From assembly GCF_025823185.1 (NCBI RefSeq), contig NZ_JACKVK010000001.1, positions 62,001 to 126,000 on the forward strand: a stretch of 64,000 bases of DNA. The letters are read 5' to 3'. A program made the translations under genes and the position numbers. Below, piece after piece: positions 26,951-34,845 of this stretch. The DNA is from Mycobacterium yunnanensis (lineage in GTDB: Bacteria > Actinomycetota > Actinomycetes > Mycobacteriales > Mycobacteriaceae). The notes below the pieces were generated by a model that worked only from the letters and a program-made list of their open reading frames with translations, made no database searches and was not told the origin of the DNA. How positions within the stretch are numbered: the stretch's first letter is position 1; each line of letters starts with the position of its first letter.

Positions 26951-26964
26951 TGTAACACGTTCTA
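26951..26964. promoter_or_regulatory. KstR operator (fadE26 / fdxD)
   Basis: TGTAACACGTTCTA matches TnnAACnnGTTnnA at all fixed positions. It lies between the divergent fadE26 and fdxD genes. Confidence 0.87.
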
Positions 26965-27038
26965 GTCTTGGAATCCAGGCGTGGTTATTCTGATCCGACG
27001 CCGGGCGGGTGCGCACCGGGTTTCGAGGAAGGCAGTCA

Positions 27039-27230
27039 ATGCGAGTCGAAGTCGATCGTGATCGCTGTGAGGGCAACGCCGTGTGCGTCGGGATCGCCCC
27101 GGACCTGTTCGATTTGGACGACGAGGACTACGCGGTGGTCAAGGCCGACCCGGTGCCGCCCGGGCAGGAGGACCTCGCCGAGCAGTCGGTGGCCGAGTGT
27201 CCGCGTGCTGCCCTCATCCGAAGAGACTAG
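27039..27230 (+). CDS. fdxD: Ferredoxin FdxD (3Fe-4S type)
   Basis: A 63-residue ferredoxin. The cluster ligands are C10 and C16 (CEGNAVC) and C54 (AECPR). An Asn replaces the second cysteine of the classical CxxCxxC motif, typical of the 3Fe-4S ferredoxins that serve mycobacterial P450s. ATG 27039 is preceded by GAGGAAGG. It is first in an operon with hsd4A and under KstR. Cyp142 in this window is a plausible electron acceptor. Confidence 0.93.
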   Translation: MRVEVDRDRCEGNAVCVGIAPDLFDLDDEDYAVVKADPVPPGQEDLAEQSVAECPRAALIRRD

Positions 27231-27248
27231 AGGCATTCGTAGATTGAG

Positions 27249-27300
27249 GACACTGCGGACACGAGGAGCATCATGACGCTGCGGACACGAGGAGCACGAT
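27249..27300 (+). repeat. 26-bp tandem duplication of RBS and start codon before hsd4A
   Basis: Two adjacent 26-bp units (27249-27274 and 27275-27300) differ at only 3 positions. Both contain CTGCGGACACGAGGAGCA and end at an AT that forms an ATG with the next base. The result is two identical Shine-Dalgarno sequences (GAGGAG), each 4 nt from an ATG. The second ATG starts hsd4A and the first opens the mini-ORF at 27273. Confidence 0.9.
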
Positions 27301-27302
27301 GA
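27273..27302 (+). CDS. 9-codon mini-ORF overlapping the hsd4A start
   Basis: An ATG with the same Shine-Dalgarno as hsd4A opens a frame encoding MTLRTRGAR, whose TGA overlaps the hsd4A ATG (ATGA, 27299-27302). It was created by the 26-bp duplication. It is probably not a functional peptide but could couple or tune hsd4A translation by ribosome termination-reinitiation. Translation is predicted from sequence only. Confidence 0.4.
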   Translation: MTLRTRGAR

Positions 27303-28216
27303 CGCAGAGCAACTCCACTGACTTGTCCGGACTGGTCGCCGTGGTGACCGGGGCGGCAGCCGGACTTGGTCGCGCCGAGGCGATCGGCTTGGCAAGGGCC
27401 GGCGCGACGGTCGTCGTCAACGACGTCGCCGGCGCGCTCGACCGATCCGACGTGCTCGACGAGATCGCCGCCACGGGGTCCAAGGGCGTCGCGGTCGCCG
27501 GTGACATCAGTGCCCGCACTACCGCGGACGAATTGGTCGCGACCGCCGACGACCTCGGCGGACTCTCGGTCGTGGTGAACAACGCGGGCATCACCCGCGA
27601 CCGGATGTTGTTCAACATGACCGACGAAGACTGGGACGCCGTGATCGCCGTGCACCTGCGTGGCCACTTCCTGCTGACCCGCAACGCCGCGACGTATTGG
27701 CGGGCCAAGGCCAAGGAGAACGGCGGCACGGTCTACGGCCGTCTGGTCAACACGTCGTCCGAGGCTGGTCTTGCGGGCCCGGTGGGGCAGGCCAACTATG
27801 GCGCCGCCAAGGCGGGCATCACCGCCCTGACGTTGACCGCGGCCCGTGGCCTCGCCCGCTACGGGGTCCGCGCCAACGCGATCGCGCCGCGGGCAAGGAC
27901 GGCGATGACGGCCGACGTGTTCGGGGACGCACCGCCGCTGGCCGAGGGCCAGGTCGACGGGCTCTCCCCGGAGCACGTCGTGACCCTGGTGCAGTACCTG
28001 TCCTCGCCGGCGTCCGAAGGCGTGAACGGACAACTCTTCATCGTCTATGGTCCAACCGTGACGCTGGTGGCGGCGCCGACGGCGGAGAAGCAGTTCACTG
28101 CGAAATCGGACGCCTGGGCCATTGACGACCTGGACGCGACGATGGGGGAGTACTTTGCTGATCGTGACCCCGAGCTGGGATTCTCAGCCAACGGGTTGAT
28201 GTCGTCGCGAGACTGA
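27299..28216 (+). CDS. hsd4A: Short-chain dehydrogenase Hsd4A (Rv3502c-like)
   Basis: A 305-residue SDR with TGAAAGLGRAEA (cofactor), NNAGITRD, the catalytic Ser region NTSSEAG and NYGAAKAG (YxxxK). Hsd4A in sterol-degrading mycobacteria oxidises side-chain 3-hydroxyacyl-CoA and also has 17-beta-hydroxysteroid dehydrogenase activity. A C-terminal extension of about 60 residues beyond the SDR core is normal for this clade. It follows fdxD by 68 nt and precedes the mce4 promoter. Its start is preceded by a duplicated ribosome-binding site. Confidence 0.9.
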   Translation: MTQSNSTDLSGLVAVVTGAAAGLGRAEAIGLARAGATVVVNDVAGALDRSDVLDEIAATGSKGVAVAGDISARTTADELVATADDLGGLSVVVNNAGITRDRMLFNMTDEDWDAVIAVHLRGHFLLTRNAATYWRAKAKENGGTVYGRLVNTSSEAGLAGPVGQANYGAAKAGITALTLTAARGLARYGVRANAIAPRARTAMTADVFGDAPPLAEGQVDGLSPEHVVTLVQYLSSPASEGVNGQLFIVYGPTVTLVAAPTAEKQFTAKSDAWAIDDLDATMGEYFADRDPELGFSANGLMSSRD

Positions 28217-28246
28217 CAGTCTTGATTGTCACGGCCTGAATCGGAC

Positions 28247-28260
28247 TAGAACACGTTACA
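28247..28260. promoter_or_regulatory. KstR operator, distal site upstream of mce4
   Basis: TAGAACACGTTACA is a perfect TnnAACnnGTTnnA match, 31 nt after the hsd4A stop and about 215 nt upstream of the yrbE4A TTG start. With the second site 75 bp downstream it makes a two-operator control region for the mce4 operon. Confidence 0.85.
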
Positions 28261-28335
28261 GAATGACCTGTGTCACAGTGGCTCTGACCTGCAACGATAC
28301 CTCCGTTTTATCCAATTTCACCGTTCTTTGACACT

Positions 28336-28349
28336 GTGAACGTGTTCTA
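28336..28349. promoter_or_regulatory. KstR operator, proximal site upstream of mce4 (one mismatch)
   Basis: GTGAACGTGTTCTA matches TnnAACnnGTTnnA except for the first base (G for T). It lies 92-125 nt upstream of the possible yrbE4A starts. KstR is the known repressor of mce4 in mycobacteria. Confidence 0.78.
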
Positions 28350-28356
28350 GTTAATA

Positions 28357-28368
28357 TGAGCCGGCTCA
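28357..28368. promoter_or_regulatory. 12-bp palindrome in the mce4 leader
   Basis: TGAGCCGGCTCA is a perfect 12-bp palindrome 7 bp downstream of the proximal KstR site. It may be incidental in GC-rich DNA or part of an additional operator. Confidence 0.3.
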
Positions 28369-28474
28369 CTAAGAGCGGCACAGCACCGCGTGGTTCGAAG
28401 TGTGTAGCGGCTCGTAATCCCGAAGAATTCGCCGTCAACGAATGTCGACCCCCGACCCGAGAACGGAGTCCAGG

Positions 28475-29239
28475 TTGAAGGAACAGCTGACGGCTCCGGC
28501 GCGGGCCGTCGGCGGATTCTTCGAGATGTCGCTGGACACGTTCGTCAAGATCTTTCGCAGGCCATTCCAATTTCGCGAGTTCCTCGAACAAACGTGGATG
28601 ATCGCGCGCGTCTCCCTCGTACCGACGCTGCTCGTCGCCATCCCCTTCACGGTTCTGGTGGCGTTCACGCTCAACATCCTGCTTCGTGAACTTGGCGCCG
28701 CCGACCTCTCCGGTGCGGGCACCGCATTTGGCACCATCACGCAGCTCGGTCCGGTGGTGACGGTGCTGGTCGTCGCGGGCGCCGGCGCCACCGCGATCTG
28801 CGCGGACCTCGGCGCCCGCACCATCCGCGAGGAAATCGACGCAATGCGCGTCCTCGGCATCGACCCGATCCAGCGCCTCGTCGTCCCTCGCGTACTCGCC
28901 TCGACCTTGGTGGCGCTGCTGCTCAACGGTCTGGTGTGCGCCATCGGCATCGCCGGCGGCTACGTCTTCTCGGTCTTCCTGCAGGGCGTCAACCCCGGCG
29001 CGTTCATCAACGGGCTGACCATTCTGACGGGGCTCGGCGAGCTGGTGCTCGCCATGTTCAAGGCGCTGCTCTTCGGACTGATGGCCGGACTCGTCGGGTG
29101 CTACCGGGGACTCACGGTCAAGGGCGGTCCCAAGGGCGTCGGGGTCGCGGTGAACGAAACGGTCGTCTATGCCTTCATCTGCCTGTTCGTCATCAACGTG
29201 ATTCTGACCGCGGTCGGGGTCAGGGTGCTGGCGCGATGA
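28475..29239 (+). CDS. yrbE4A: Mce4 permease subunit YrbE4A
   Basis: A 254-residue integral membrane protein of the MlaE/YrbE family with five to six hydrophobic segments. It has the family signature GARTIREEIDAMRVLGIDPIQRLVVPRVLA. With YrbE4B and the ATPase MceG (not here) it forms the inner-membrane core of the Mce4 cholesterol importer. I favour TTG 28475 because CGGAG lies about 7 nt upstream and it gives the usual length; ATG 28442 is in frame and would add 11 residues. First gene of a ten-gene operon under KstR. Confidence 0.94.
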   Translation: MKEQLTAPARAVGGFFEMSLDTFVKIFRRPFQFREFLEQTWMIARVSLVPTLLVAIPFTVLVAFTLNILLRELGAADLSGAGTAFGTITQLGPVVTVLVVAGAGATAICADLGARTIREEIDAMRVLGIDPIQRLVVPRVLASTLVALLLNGLVCAIGIAGGYVFSVFLQGVNPGAFINGLTILTGLGELVLAMFKALLFGLMAGLVGCYRGLTVKGGPKGVGVAVNETVVYAFICLFVINVILTAVGVRVLAR

Positions 29240-29283
29240 TGAGCGCTCGCGCGGAGCAGACGACGATGACGGGGCTGCCATGA
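29236..29283 (+). CDS. 15-codon mini-ORF bridging yrbE4A and yrbE4B
   Basis: The frame MMSARAEQTTMTGLP starts at an ATG overlapping the yrbE4A stop (ATGA) and ends at a TGA overlapping the yrbE4B start (ATGA). The region before yrbE4B has no clear Shine-Dalgarno, so translation of this short frame could deliver ribosomes to yrbE4B. A peptide function is unlikely. Predicted only. Confidence 0.35.
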   Translation: MMSARAEQTTMTGLP

Positions 29284-30122
29284 GTTACGACGCGACACTG
29301 CGCATTCGCAGATTCTTCCGCGGCGTACCGAAGGCGATCGACACGGTCGGGGAGCAGGCGCTCTTCTACGGCGAGTCGGTGCGCTACATCCCCAACGCGC
29401 TGACCCGGTACCGCAGGGAGACCATCCGACTCATCGCCGAGATGACGATGGGCGCGGGCGCGCTGGTGATGATCGGCGGCACCGTCGGCGTGGCGGCGTT
29501 CCTCACGCTGGCCTCCGGTGGCGTCATCGCCGTCCAGGGGTATTCGTCGCTGGGGAACATAGGCATCGAGGCGTTGACGGGCTTCCTCTCGGCATTCCTC
29601 AACGTGCGCATCGTCGCTCCGGTGATCGCGGGGATCGCGCTGGCCGCCACCATCGGTGCCGGCACCACCGCGCAACTGGGGGCCATGCGGGTGGCCGAGG
29701 AGATCGACGCCGTCGAGGCGATGGCGGTGCACTCGGTGTCCTACCTCGTCTCGACCCGAATCATCGCCGGGCTGATTGCGATCGTCCCGCTGTATTCGCT
29801 GTCGGTGCTGGCGGCGTTCTTCGCCGCACGGTTCACGACGGTCTTCATCAACGGTCAGTCCGCCGGCCTCTACGACCACTACTTCAACACGTTCCTGGTG
29901 CCGACCGACCTCCTCTGGTCCTTCCTGCAAGCCATCGTGATGTCGGTGGCGGTGATGCTCGTGCACACCTACTACGGCTACAACGCATCCGGCGGTCCCG
30001 TCGGCGTGGGCATCGCGGTCGGTCAAGCCGTGCGTACCTCGCTCATCGTCGTGGTCACCATCACCCTGTTCATCTCCCTGGCCGCCTACGGCGCCTCGGG
30101 CAACTTCAACTTGTCGGGATAG
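29280..30122 (+). CDS. yrbE4B: Mce4 permease subunit YrbE4B
   Basis: A 280-residue MlaE/YrbE-family permease. The conserved segment GAGTTAQLGAMRVAEEIDAVEAMAVHSVSYLVSTR corresponds to the coupling region that meets the MceG ATPase. Five to six hydrophobic segments follow an amphipathic N-terminus. It pairs with YrbE4A in the Mce4 sterol transporter. ATG 29280 is 41 nt after the yrbE4A stop, and the gap is filled by a mini-ORF with ATGA overlaps at both ends. Confidence 0.95.
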   Translation: MSYDATLRIRRFFRGVPKAIDTVGEQALFYGESVRYIPNALTRYRRETIRLIAEMTMGAGALVMIGGTVGVAAFLTLASGGVIAVQGYSSLGNIGIEALTGFLSAFLNVRIVAPVIAGIALAATIGAGTTAQLGAMRVAEEIDAVEAMAVHSVSYLVSTRIIAGLIAIVPLYSLSVLAAFFAARFTTVFINGQSAGLYDHYFNTFLVPTDLLWSFLQAIVMSVAVMLVHTYYGYNASGGPVGVGIAVGQAVRTSLIVVVTITLFISLAAYGASGNFNLSG

Positions 30123-30134
30123 GCGGGGCGAATC

Positions 30135-31331
30135 ATGCACAACGCCAAGCGCAGTCACGTGAGGATCGCTGCTGCGATCCTTGCGGCTGTCCTGCTGGCG
30201 GCGGTCGTGTTCACCTACCTGTCCTACACCGCGGCGTTCACCCGCACCGACACGGTGACGGTGACCGCGCCGCGGGCCGGTCTGGTGATGGAGACCGACG
30301 CCAAGGTGAAGTACCGGGGCATTCAGATCGGCAAGGTCGAGTCCATCGAATACGCCGGGGATCAGGCCAAGCTGACGCTGGCCATGGACAGCAGTCAGAT
30401 GAAGTTCGTGCCGTCCAACGCCAAGGTGCGCATTGCGGGCACGACCGTGTTCGGCGCCAAGGCCGTCGAATTCTTGACACCCGACGAGCCCACGGGCGGC
30501 TCGCTGCGGCCCGGCACGCAGGTGAACGCTCCCGATGTGCAGCTCGAGGTGAACACTCTGTTCCAGTCGCTGACGGACACGTTGCAGAAGGTCGACCCGG
30601 TCAACCTCAACGCGACGCTGAGCGCGTTGGGCGAGGGCCTCCGCGGCCACGGTGACGACCTCGGTGCAACCCTGTCGGGGCTGAACGGCTATCTCGCCCA
30701 ATTCAACCCGAAGCTGCCACAGCTTCAGCAGGTGTTCCAGAAGACCGGTGTCGTCGGCAACATCTATGCCGATGCGGCACCCGACCTGGTGACGGTGTTC
30801 GACAACACTCCGACGATCAGCAACACCCTGGTCGACCAGCAGGACAACCTGAATGCGACGCTGTTGGCGGCCACCGGTTTGGCCAACAACGGCACCGCGA
30901 CCCTGCAGCCCGGCGCCGAGGACCTCATCGCCGCGGTGCAGCGACTGCGCGCACCGCTCAAGGTCCTCGGCGACTACTCGCCCGAACTGGGATGTCTGCT
31001 CCAGGGCATCTCCACCGCGGTCGACACGTTCGCACCGGTCATCGGTGGCATCCGCCCCGGCCTGTTCGTGGCCTCGAGCTTCATTCCCGGCGCGCCGGCG
31101 TACACCTACCCGGAGAGCCTGCCCATGGTGAACGCCTCCGGCGGGCCCAACTGCCGGGGATTGCCCAACATGCCGAGCAAGCAGTACGGCGGATCCTGGT
31201 ACCGCTCACCGTTCCTCGTCACCGACAACGCCTACGTCCCGTTCCAGCCGAACACCGAGTTGCAGTTCGACGCACCCTCGACGCTGCAGTTCCTGTTCCA
31301 CGGCGCGTACGCGGAAAGGGATGACTTCTAA
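30135..31331 (+). CDS. mce4A: Mce-family protein Mce4A
   Basis: A 398-residue protein with an N-terminal membrane anchor (about residues 10-30), one MlaD/Mce beta-barrel domain (about 35-125, with VKYRGIQIGKVESIE), and a long alpha-helical region that contributes to the periplasmic tunnel. Mce4A is one of six subunits that carry cholesterol across the cell envelope. It starts 12 nt after the yrbE4B stop, and the next gene begins 2 nt after its own stop. Confidence 0.95.
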   Translation: MHNAKRSHVRIAAAILAAVLLAAVVFTYLSYTAAFTRTDTVTVTAPRAGLVMETDAKVKYRGIQIGKVESIEYAGDQAKLTLAMDSSQMKFVPSNAKVRIAGTTVFGAKAVEFLTPDEPTGGSLRPGTQVNAPDVQLEVNTLFQSLTDTLQKVDPVNLNATLSALGEGLRGHGDDLGATLSGLNGYLAQFNPKLPQLQQVFQKTGVVGNIYADAAPDLVTVFDNTPTISNTLVDQQDNLNATLLAATGLANNGTATLQPGAEDLIAAVQRLRAPLKVLGDYSPELGCLLQGISTAVDTFAPVIGGIRPGLFVASSFIPGAPAYTYPESLPMVNASGGPNCRGLPNMPSKQYGGSWYRSPFLVTDNAYVPFQPNTELQFDAPSTLQFLFHGAYAERDDF

Positions 31332-31333
31332 CG

Positions 31334-32368
31334 ATGAAACGCGACAAGACGGTCGTCTACGTCAGCATCTTCACCGTCGCCATGCTGCTGGTGGCGGCGG
31401 GACTCGTCGTCGTCTTCGGTCAGTTCCGCTTCGGTTCCGGCAACACGTTCCACGCCACGTTCACCGAGGCGTCGCGTCTCAAGGCGGGCCAGGACGTCCG
31501 GATCGCCGGTGTGCCGGTCGGTTCGGTCAAGGACGTCGAACTCAACCCTGACAACACCGTCGACGTGGCCTTCGACGTCGACGGCCGCTACCAGCTCTAC
31601 ACCTCCACGCGGGCGGTGGTGCGCTACCAGAACCTGGTCGGCGACCGATACCTCGAAATCACCTCCGGCCCTGGGGAACTGCGGAAGCTGCCGGCCGGCG
31701 CCACGATTTCCAAGGAGAACACCCAGCCCGCGTTGGATCTCGACGCCCTGCTCGGTGGGCTTCGCCCCGTGCTCAAGGGACTGGACGGCAGCAAGGTCAA
31801 CGAGGTCAGCAACGCCGTGATCGAACTGCTGCAGGGGCAAGGCGGATCGCTGTCGACGCTGCTGGCCAGCACGTCGACGTTCACCCAGGACCTCGCCAAC
31901 CGGGACCAGCTGATCGGCGACACGATCAACAACCTGAATGCCGTGCTGGGCACAGTCGACGAGAAGGGCGCTCAGTTCAACACCGCAGTCGACCAGCTGC
32001 AACAGCTCATCACGGGATTGGCCCAGAACCGCGATCCGATCGCCGGGGCCATTCCGCCGCTGGCCTCGGCGACCAACGACCTGACCGAGCTGCTGCAAAC
32101 GGGACGGCGTCCCATCCAGGGCGTCGTGGAGAATCTGCGGCCGCTGGCCCAGCGACTCGACGAGCGCAAGGGCGACGTCAACAAGGTCATCGAGCCGCTC
32201 GCCGAGAACTACTTGCGGCTCAACGCACTTGGCGCCTATGGTGCGTTCTTCAACATCTATTACTGCTCGATCCGCATGAAGATCAACGGACCTGCGGGCA
32301 GCGACATCCTCATTCCGTTCGGTGGCCCCTCGGACCCGACGAAGGGGAGGTGTTCGGAGAATGGCTAG
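31334..32368 (+). CDS. mce4B: Mce-family protein Mce4B
   Basis: A 344-residue Mce protein. An N-terminal transmembrane segment (about 10-28) precedes the MlaD domain (ASRLKAGQDVRIAGVPVGSVKDVEL) and a long helical region rich in Gln, Leu and Asn. The C-terminus has paired cysteines (YYCSI, GRCSENG). The six Mce subunits form a hetero-hexameric needle. Its end overlaps the mce4C start by 8 nt. Confidence 0.95.
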   Translation: MKRDKTVVYVSIFTVAMLLVAAGLVVVFGQFRFGSGNTFHATFTEASRLKAGQDVRIAGVPVGSVKDVELNPDNTVDVAFDVDGRYQLYTSTRAVVRYQNLVGDRYLEITSGPGELRKLPAGATISKENTQPALDLDALLGGLRPVLKGLDGSKVNEVSNAVIELLQGQGGSLSTLLASTSTFTQDLANRDQLIGDTINNLNAVLGTVDEKGAQFNTAVDQLQQLITGLAQNRDPIAGAIPPLASATNDLTELLQTGRRPIQGVVENLRPLAQRLDERKGDVNKVIEPLAENYLRLNALGAYGAFFNIYYCSIRMKINGPAGSDILIPFGGPSDPTKGRCSENG

Positions 32369-33419
32369 GCCCGGCGAGAGCAACCCCGTACGGACCGGTG
32401 TCTTTGGTATCGCCCTGGTGACGTGCCTGGTGCTGGTGTCGTTCGGCTACACCGGTCTGCCGTTCTGGCCGCAGGGCAAGAACTACGAGGCGTACTTCAC
32501 CGACGCGGGTGGAATCACGCCCGGCAACGACGTCAGCGTGTCGGGCATCAAGGTCGGCAAGGTCGACTCCGTCGAGTTGGCCGGGGATTCGGCGTTGGTG
32601 AAGTTCACCGTCGACCGCAAGGTTCGGGTTGGCGACCAGTCCCTGGTCGCGATCAAGACCGACACCGTGCTCGGCCAGAAGTCGCTTGCCGTGACGCCGA
32701 AGGGCGGCGGCAGCACGACGGTGGTTCCCTTGGGCCGCACCACCACTCCGTACACGCTGAACACCGCGCTGCAGGATCTCGGCCAGAACGCCGGTGAGCT
32801 CGACAAGCCCAAGTTCGAGCAGGCTTTGGCGGTGCTGACCGACACGCTGCGCGATGCGACCCCCCAGCTGCGCGGGGCGCTCGACGGCGTGGCCAACCTG
32901 TCGCGCAGCATCAACAAGCGCGACGAGGCGCTCGAGCAGTTGCTCGCGCACGCCAAGAAGGTGTCCGACACACTCGCCCAGCGGGCTGGCCAGGTCAACC
33001 AGCTGATCACCGACGGAAACTTGCTATTCGCCGAACTCGACGACAGGCGACAGGCGCTGAGCAATTTGATCGGCGGCATTCAGGCCGTCTCCGAACAGCT
33101 CTCGGGATTCGTCGCCGACAACAAGCGCGAGTTCGGGCCGGCACTGCAGAAGCTGAATGCCGTGCTCGACAATCTCTTGGAGCGACGGGAGCACATCGGG
33201 GAGGCGCTGCGCAGGCTGCCGCCGTACGCCACCGCGCTCGGCGAGGTCGTGGGCAACGGCCCCGGCTTCAACATCAACCTGTACGGATTGCCGCCGGCCA
33301 CGCTGTCGGAGGTCTTGCTGGACACCTACTTCCAGCCGGGCAAACTGCCCGACAGCCTGGCCGACTACCTGCGCGGGTTCATCACCGAGCGCCTCGTGAT
33401 CAGGCCGAAGTCGCCATGA
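32361..33419 (+). CDS. mce4C: Mce-family protein Mce4C
   Basis: A 352-residue Mce protein with an N-terminal membrane segment (TGVFGIALVTCLVLVSF), an MlaD domain (ITPGNDVSVSGIKVGKVDSVEL) and an extended coiled-coil-like helix. The ATG at 32361 overlaps the mce4B stop by 8 nt and fits the family length (about 357 in M. tuberculosis). It overlaps mce4D by 4 nt (ATGA). Confidence 0.95.
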   Translation: MARPGESNPVRTGVFGIALVTCLVLVSFGYTGLPFWPQGKNYEAYFTDAGGITPGNDVSVSGIKVGKVDSVELAGDSALVKFTVDRKVRVGDQSLVAIKTDTVLGQKSLAVTPKGGGSTTVVPLGRTTTPYTLNTALQDLGQNAGELDKPKFEQALAVLTDTLRDATPQLRGALDGVANLSRSINKRDEALEQLLAHAKKVSDTLAQRAGQVNQLITDGNLLFAELDDRRQALSNLIGGIQAVSEQLSGFVADNKREFGPALQKLNAVLDNLLERREHIGEALRRLPPYATALGEVVGNGPGFNINLYGLPPATLSEVLLDTYFQPGKLPDSLADYLRGFITERLVIRPKSP

Positions 33420-34843
33420 CGCATCAAAGTTCGACTGGTTCACGCCATCGGTGGTTGCGATTCGCCGCGGTGGCAATGCTGGCGGCCGCGTTGATCGGCG
33501 GCGTGTACGTGGTGTGGCCGTCGGCAAAGGGTCACGAGGTCGTCGCCTACTTCCCGTCCACGGTCGGCCTGTACCCGGGTGACGACGTGCGCGTGGTCGG
33601 TGTGCCGGTCGGCACCATCAAGTCCATCCAGCCACGTGCCGAGGACGTCAAGGTCACGATGACCGTCGACGGCAACGTCAAGCTGCCCGCCGACGCGCGC
33701 GCCATCATCATCGCGCCGAACCTGGTGTCGGCGAGGTTCATTCAGTTCACCCCGGCCTACACCGGTGGGGCGACTCTGGCCGACGGCGCGCAGATTGGTC
33801 GGGATCGCACCGGCGTGCCGGTGGAGTGGGACGACGTCAAGGGGCAGCTCACCCAGCTCAGTGCCTCACTCGGACCCAAGCAGGGTGACATGCAGGGGCC
33901 GCTGGCGGCGTTCGTCAACCAAGCTGCCGACACCTTCGACGGCAACGGCGACTCCTTCCGAAACGCCTTGCGGGAGCTGTCGCAGACGGCCGGCCGGCTC
34001 GGGGACTCCCGCACCGACCTCTTCGGCACCGTGCGCAATCTGCAGGTGCTGGTCAACGCCCTGGCCAACAGCAACGAGCAGATCGTCCAGTTCTCCAACC
34101 ACGTCGCTTCGGTGTCGCAGGTGCTGGCCGACAGCTCGAAGGATCTGGACCAAACCCTCGGGGCACTGAATCAAGCGCTGTCGGACGTCAAGGGCTTCCT
34201 CAACGACAACAACCCGGCGTTGATCGCGCAGATCGGCAAGTTGACCGACTTCACCAACCTCTTGACCGAGCACAGCGACGACATCGAGCAGGTTCTGCAC
34301 ATCACGCCGAATGGCTTGGCCAACTTCTACAACATCTACAACCCAGCCCAGGGCACCGTCGGTGGCTTGCTGTCGCTGCCCAACTTCGCCAACCCGGTGC
34401 AGTTCATCTGCGGCGGCACGTTCGACGTGGGCGCCTCGCCCGACAACTACAAGCGCGCCGAGATCTGCCGCCAGCGCATGGGGCCGGTGCTCAAGCGTCT
34501 GGCGGTCAACTACCCGCCGATCCTGTTCCACCCGATCAACAGCATCACGGCCTACAAGGGCCAGATCATCTACGACACACCGGAGACCGAGGCCAAGGCG
34601 CAGACTCCGGTGCCGTATCTGCAGTGGCAGCCCGCGCCGGGGGTGACGCCGCCGACCGTCGGACCCGACGGCAGGCTCAGTGATCTGCTGCTGCCGCCCC
34701 CACCGGTGCCAGGCCAGGTGTCACAGGTCGGTGCCCCTGCCGAGGGCTACGGCACCCCGCCGGACGGCAGCGGCCCGCTGCCCGGACCGGCGCCGGCGCC
34801 CGCACCAGGGCCACCGTTGCCAGCCGAAGTGGGAGGTGGGTAG
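33416..34843 (+). CDS. mce4D: Mce-family protein Mce4D
   Basis: A 475-residue Mce protein. An N-terminal membrane segment and the MlaD domain (YPGDDVRVVGVPVGTIKSIQ) are followed by the helical needle region. The last 60 or so residues are Pro/Gly/Ala-rich (LLPPPPVPGQ and similar), probably flexible, as in other MceD proteins. A cysteine pair (FICGG, EICRQ) may form a disulphide. It is coupled to mce4C by ATGA. Confidence 0.95.
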   Translation: MTHQSSTGSRHRWLRFAAVAMLAAALIGGVYVVWPSAKGHEVVAYFPSTVGLYPGDDVRVVGVPVGTIKSIQPRAEDVKVTMTVDGNVKLPADARAIIIAPNLVSARFIQFTPAYTGGATLADGAQIGRDRTGVPVEWDDVKGQLTQLSASLGPKQGDMQGPLAAFVNQAADTFDGNGDSFRNALRELSQTAGRLGDSRTDLFGTVRNLQVLVNALANSNEQIVQFSNHVASVSQVLADSSKDLDQTLGALNQALSDVKGFLNDNNPALIAQIGKLTDFTNLLTEHSDDIEQVLHITPNGLANFYNIYNPAQGTVGGLLSLPNFANPVQFICGGTFDVGASPDNYKRAEICRQRMGPVLKRLAVNYPPILFHPINSITAYKGQIIYDTPETEAKAQTPVPYLQWQPAPGVTPPTVGPDGRLSDLLLPPPPVPGQVSQVGAPAEGYGTPPDGSGPLPGPAPAPAPGPPLPAEVGGG

Positions 34844-34845
34844 CC

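Noticed and set aside
28268-28278. CTGTGTCACAG palindrome, possible CRP site
   Set aside because: Spacing does not fit the TGTGA-N6-TCACA CRP consensus; too weak to annotate.
28256-29281. Long antisense open frame (about 340 codons) opposite yrbE4A
   Set aside because: Low-complexity His/Arg/Glu-rich translation typical of the shadow of a GC-rich gene; yrbE4A on the other strand matches its family throughout.
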